Source: an uncultured Flavobacteriaceae bacterium
GTDB taxonomy: Bacteria; Bacteroidota; Bacteroidia; Flavobacteriales; Flavobacteriaceae
Assembly (NCBI GenBank): GCA_947488435.1
Contig: CANKZG010000006.1
Span: forward strand, 45,089 to 109,088
DNA: 64,000 nt
Direction: 5' to 3'
The notes under the pieces were generated by a model that was given only the letters and a program-made list of their open reading frames with translations, had not been told where the DNA came from and did no database searches. Position 1 is the first letter of the stretch. Every line of letters starts with the position of its first letter. Made by a program: the position numbers and the translations under genes. Below are positions 62,495 through 64,000 of the stretch, one piece after another.

Positions 62495-63559
62495 TTAGAG
62501 TTTTCTATACTCGGAAGGAGATAATCCTGTGGCTTTTTTGAAAGCAAGATTAAAAGTTGATTTAGAATTAAAACCACAATCAAAGGCAATTGTTAGCATT
62601 TTTAATTGACTATATTCCTTGTCGTTTAATCTTTTCTTTACTTCTTCTATTCTCCAATCATTAATATAATTGTTAAAATTCTTTTGCGTATGTTCATTGA
62701 TTACAAAAGATAAGGCTTTTGGATTTACACCTAGTGAATCAGCAAGAGTAATTAGAGAAATATCACCATCTAAAAAGGGTTTTTCCTCAGTCATAAAAAG
62801 AGTTAATTGATTCAGTAAATTTTTACCATCTGCTTCTTTTAAAGTAAAATTTTTCCTTTTTGTAATTGTCTTAATGTCAAAGAGAAATCGATCGTTTGTA
62901 ATAAACTGTAAACTCATATAATAAAGAATCACTGCTAGTACTATCATAATTGGATAATAATATATGAGCTCCAAAGTATAGTCAAAGTATACTAATTCAG
63001 CCAAAACGTAGATTAACCAAATGATAAAAAAACCAAAAAAATTGTAAATCAATTTATTTAATAGTTTGTAAAGTTCTTTAGGATATGAAGATTTATATTG
63101 TCTAACAATTTTATAAGTTAGATAAAGGTATATTGAAAAATAGATGATGCTAAAACGATCGTTAACTTTTATGATGTTGGTCAGATACATCATGGAATCG
63201 ATTGGATTTTTTAAAGAAAAATAATATAATATAAATGTTGAATTTATAATTAGAAATGGGAGAAAATGTAGGGAGTTAAAATTCAAAGGATTCTTAGTAG
63301 CGCTAGATGATTCTTTTGCATAAAGGTATAAAGCGGGAGAAATTAATAAAAAGAAGTTAAGATTATTAAAGAACCATGGTTGGTTTTCATAAATACCTAT
63401 TGCTATAACTCTTGCTAAAAAAGCTGCAAAACCGATTAGTATTAAGGATAAATATAAAAGATCTTGTTTTAGTTTAAATCCTTTTATTAGTAGAAAAATG
63501 CCAATAATAAGACCTTGCAGGGCGCCAAATGAAATGACGAAATTGATAATACTGTACAA
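62495..63559 (-). CDS. Membrane-bound AraC-family regulator
   Basis: A 354-residue protein with seven N-terminal helices (FVISFGALQGLIIGIFLLI to YYPIMIVLAVILYYMS) and a C-terminal AraC DNA-binding domain ending TIAFDCGFNSKSTFNLAFKK and ATGLSPSEYRKL. Such 7TM-AraC proteins are common in Bacteroidota and sense envelope or extracellular signals. It is followed on the same strand by the amidohydrolase gene 177 bases on, a likely target. The IS110 end lies directly upstream. Confidence 0.9.
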   Translation of the reverse strand: MYSIINFVISFGALQGLIIGIFLLIKGFKLKQDLLYLSLILIGFAAFLARVIAIGIYENQPWFFNNLNFFLLISPALYLYAKESSSATKNPLNFNSLHFLPFLIINSTFILYYFSLKNPIDSMMYLTNIIKVNDRFSIIYFSIYLYLTYKIVRQYKSSYPKELYKLLNKLIYNFFGFFIIWLIYVLAELVYFDYTLELIYYYPIMIVLAVILYYMSLQFITNDRFLFDIKTITKRKNFTLKEADGKNLLNQLTLFMTEEKPFLDGDISLITLADSLGVNPKALSFVINEHTQKNFNNYINDWRIEEVKKRLNDKEYSQLKMLTIAFDCGFNSKSTFNLAFKKATGLSPSEYRKL

Positions 63560-63602
63560 TTTTTTACTTCTTTAAGTTTTTCACTCTTTTTCAGTTTAAA
63601 TG

Positions 63603-63620
63603 CTTTACAACGGTCTTCTT
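63603..63620. repeat. Intergenic repeat fragment at the apparent IS110 insertion point
   Basis: CTTTACAACGGTCTTCTT holds ACAACGGTCT, as at 59055-59064. The other copies continue with CCGCTATG or AGGTTATG; here this part is missing, as expected if the IS inserted at the CT. Confidence 0.4.
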
Positions 63621-63637
63621 TACTTTGTTTTAGTTAT

Positions 63638-63663
63638 TTAAAGGTAATAGCTATTACCTTTAA
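63638..63663. repeat. Perfect 26-bp palindrome in the IS110 left end
   Basis: TTAAAGGTAATAG followed directly by CTATTACCTTTAA. It can form a stem-loop or cruciform, or bind a dimeric protein. Confidence 0.8.
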
Positions 63664-63800
63664 GAGAGGAGAAAGAGGAGAACTAAAACGGTCTTTAAGA
63701 TAGTGACTTATTAGACGTACTAGTCCTCTTTCTCTCTTACTTGTTGCATAGGACCAATTGGAATACTAGGTTTTACAGAACCCACTAAAGGAAATAGTCA
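63638..63800 (+). ncRNA. Candidate IS110 bridge RNA
   Basis: The 5' non-coding end contains the palindrome (63638-63663) and, next to it, a long imperfect stem: AAGAGAGGAGAAAGAGGAG (from 63662) pairs with CCTCTTTCTCTCTT (63725-63738) with a small bulge. The enclosed loop contains AACGGTCT (63687-63694), identical to the bases left of the element (63609-63616). IS110-group elements encode a structured bridge RNA in this place, whose target loop matches the left target flank. Borders are approximate. Confidence 0.4.
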
Positions 63801-63832
63801 GCAACAAATTATTAATCATTAATTATAAAAAT

Positions 63833-64000
63833 ATGGAAAATTATGCAGAAGCTGTAGGTATCGATGTTTCAAAAAAGACTATAGATGTTAGTTGTCATCT
63901 TTTAGGTAGTCATCGTGTATTTGGTAATGATTTAAAGGGTTACTTGGCTCTTTTGCTATGGGTTAAAAAACAAGTTGGTAAAGCCTCTATTTTATATTGT
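63833..64000 (+). CDS. IS110-family transposase, N-terminal part (truncated by window edge)
   Basis: The first 56 codons are visible: MENYAEAVGIDVSKKTIDVS and then CHLLGSHRVF, KGYLALLLWVKKQVGK. The motif GIDVSKKTIDV is the start of the RuvC-like DEDD domain of IS110-family recombinases, with the first catalytic Asp in IDVS. The frame runs to the window edge without a stop. The enzyme recombines DNA using a bridge RNA in the IS110 group. Confidence 0.88.
   Translation, partial: MENYAEAVGIDVSKKTIDVSCHLLGSHRVFGNDLKGYLALLLWVKKQVGKASILYC

Larger units (their letters stand above)
63617..64000 (+). mobile_element. IS110-family insertion sequence, left part (truncated by window edge)
   Basis: The transposase start at 63833 and its 5' non-coding end define the element. 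The left boundary is placed just after AACGGTCT (63609-63616), where the flanking repeat is interrupted; this boundary is inference. The right part lies outside the window. Confidence 0.5.

Overview
The window (64 kb, low GC) comes from the chromosome of a member of the Bacteroidota, most likely a Flavobacteriaceae. The evidence is the gliding-motility pair gldF/gldG beside dnaN, flavobacterial families such as DUF6090, several -7 elements of the TAnnTTTG type, no clear Shine-Dalgarno sites, and many Bacteroidota lipoprotein or exported-protein signal peptides. No rRNA, tRNA or CRISPR array was found.

Layout. 1-6.2 kb: the end of an unknown membrane protein, a mercuric-reductase-like flavoprotein, an exported TPR protein with a SCO1/SenC copper chaperone, and small genes. 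6.2-14.1 kb: a SLATT-like two-TM protein, a PQQ-propeller protein, an alginate-export-type porin, a small barrel, an AraC regulator, Dps and a secreted isochorismatase-like hydrolase. A 19-bp operator-like repeat occurs twice here, each time 15 nt from a -7 element. 14.5-27 kb is mostly core: mnmE, DUF4870, a lipoprotein cyclophilin, a glycosyltransferase, dnaN, gldG-gldF with an ABM protein and a SAM-hydroxide adenosyltransferase, then divergent phoH-purC. 26.8-31 kb: an MMPL/RND transporter, a LolA-like protein and a squalene synthase of the eukaryotic (ERG9) type. 31-38 kb: a GNAT, an EEP nuclease, an alpha/beta hydrolase, a sulfatase and an M23 peptidase whose reading frame extends 76 codons upstream, probably to a CTG start.

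38.1-40.6 kb encodes the most unusual protein, 845 aa: a DPPW-type methyltransferase domain fused to a complete dGTPase/HD domain. A degraded FKBP gene lies just upstream of it. 41-54 kb: DUF4287/DUF5655 protein, VOC protein, dipeptidyl peptidase IV, exported hypotheticals, an HExxH protein, an alpha/alpha-toroid protein, a beta-lactamase-fold hydrolase, a LytTR membrane regulator, an AraC-NmrA pair and a PAP2 phosphatase. 54.5-60.5 kb is cassette-like accessory DNA: short unrelated genes (ABM lipoprotein, two CPBP proteases, LytTR, DUF4926-like, GNAT, DUF6090, small alarmone-hydrolase-like HD protein) separated by degenerate intergenic repeats containing AACGGTCT or TATAGCC. 60.8-63.6 kb: an amidohydrolase lipoprotein and a membrane AraC regulator.

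The right edge enters an IS110-family element. Its 5' non-coding end carries a perfect 26-bp palindrome and a long imperfect hairpin with AACGGTCT in the loop; the same 8-mer lies at the apparent insertion point. This is what a bridge-RNA target guide would look like. All functions are inferred from sequence reading alone; no database search was run.
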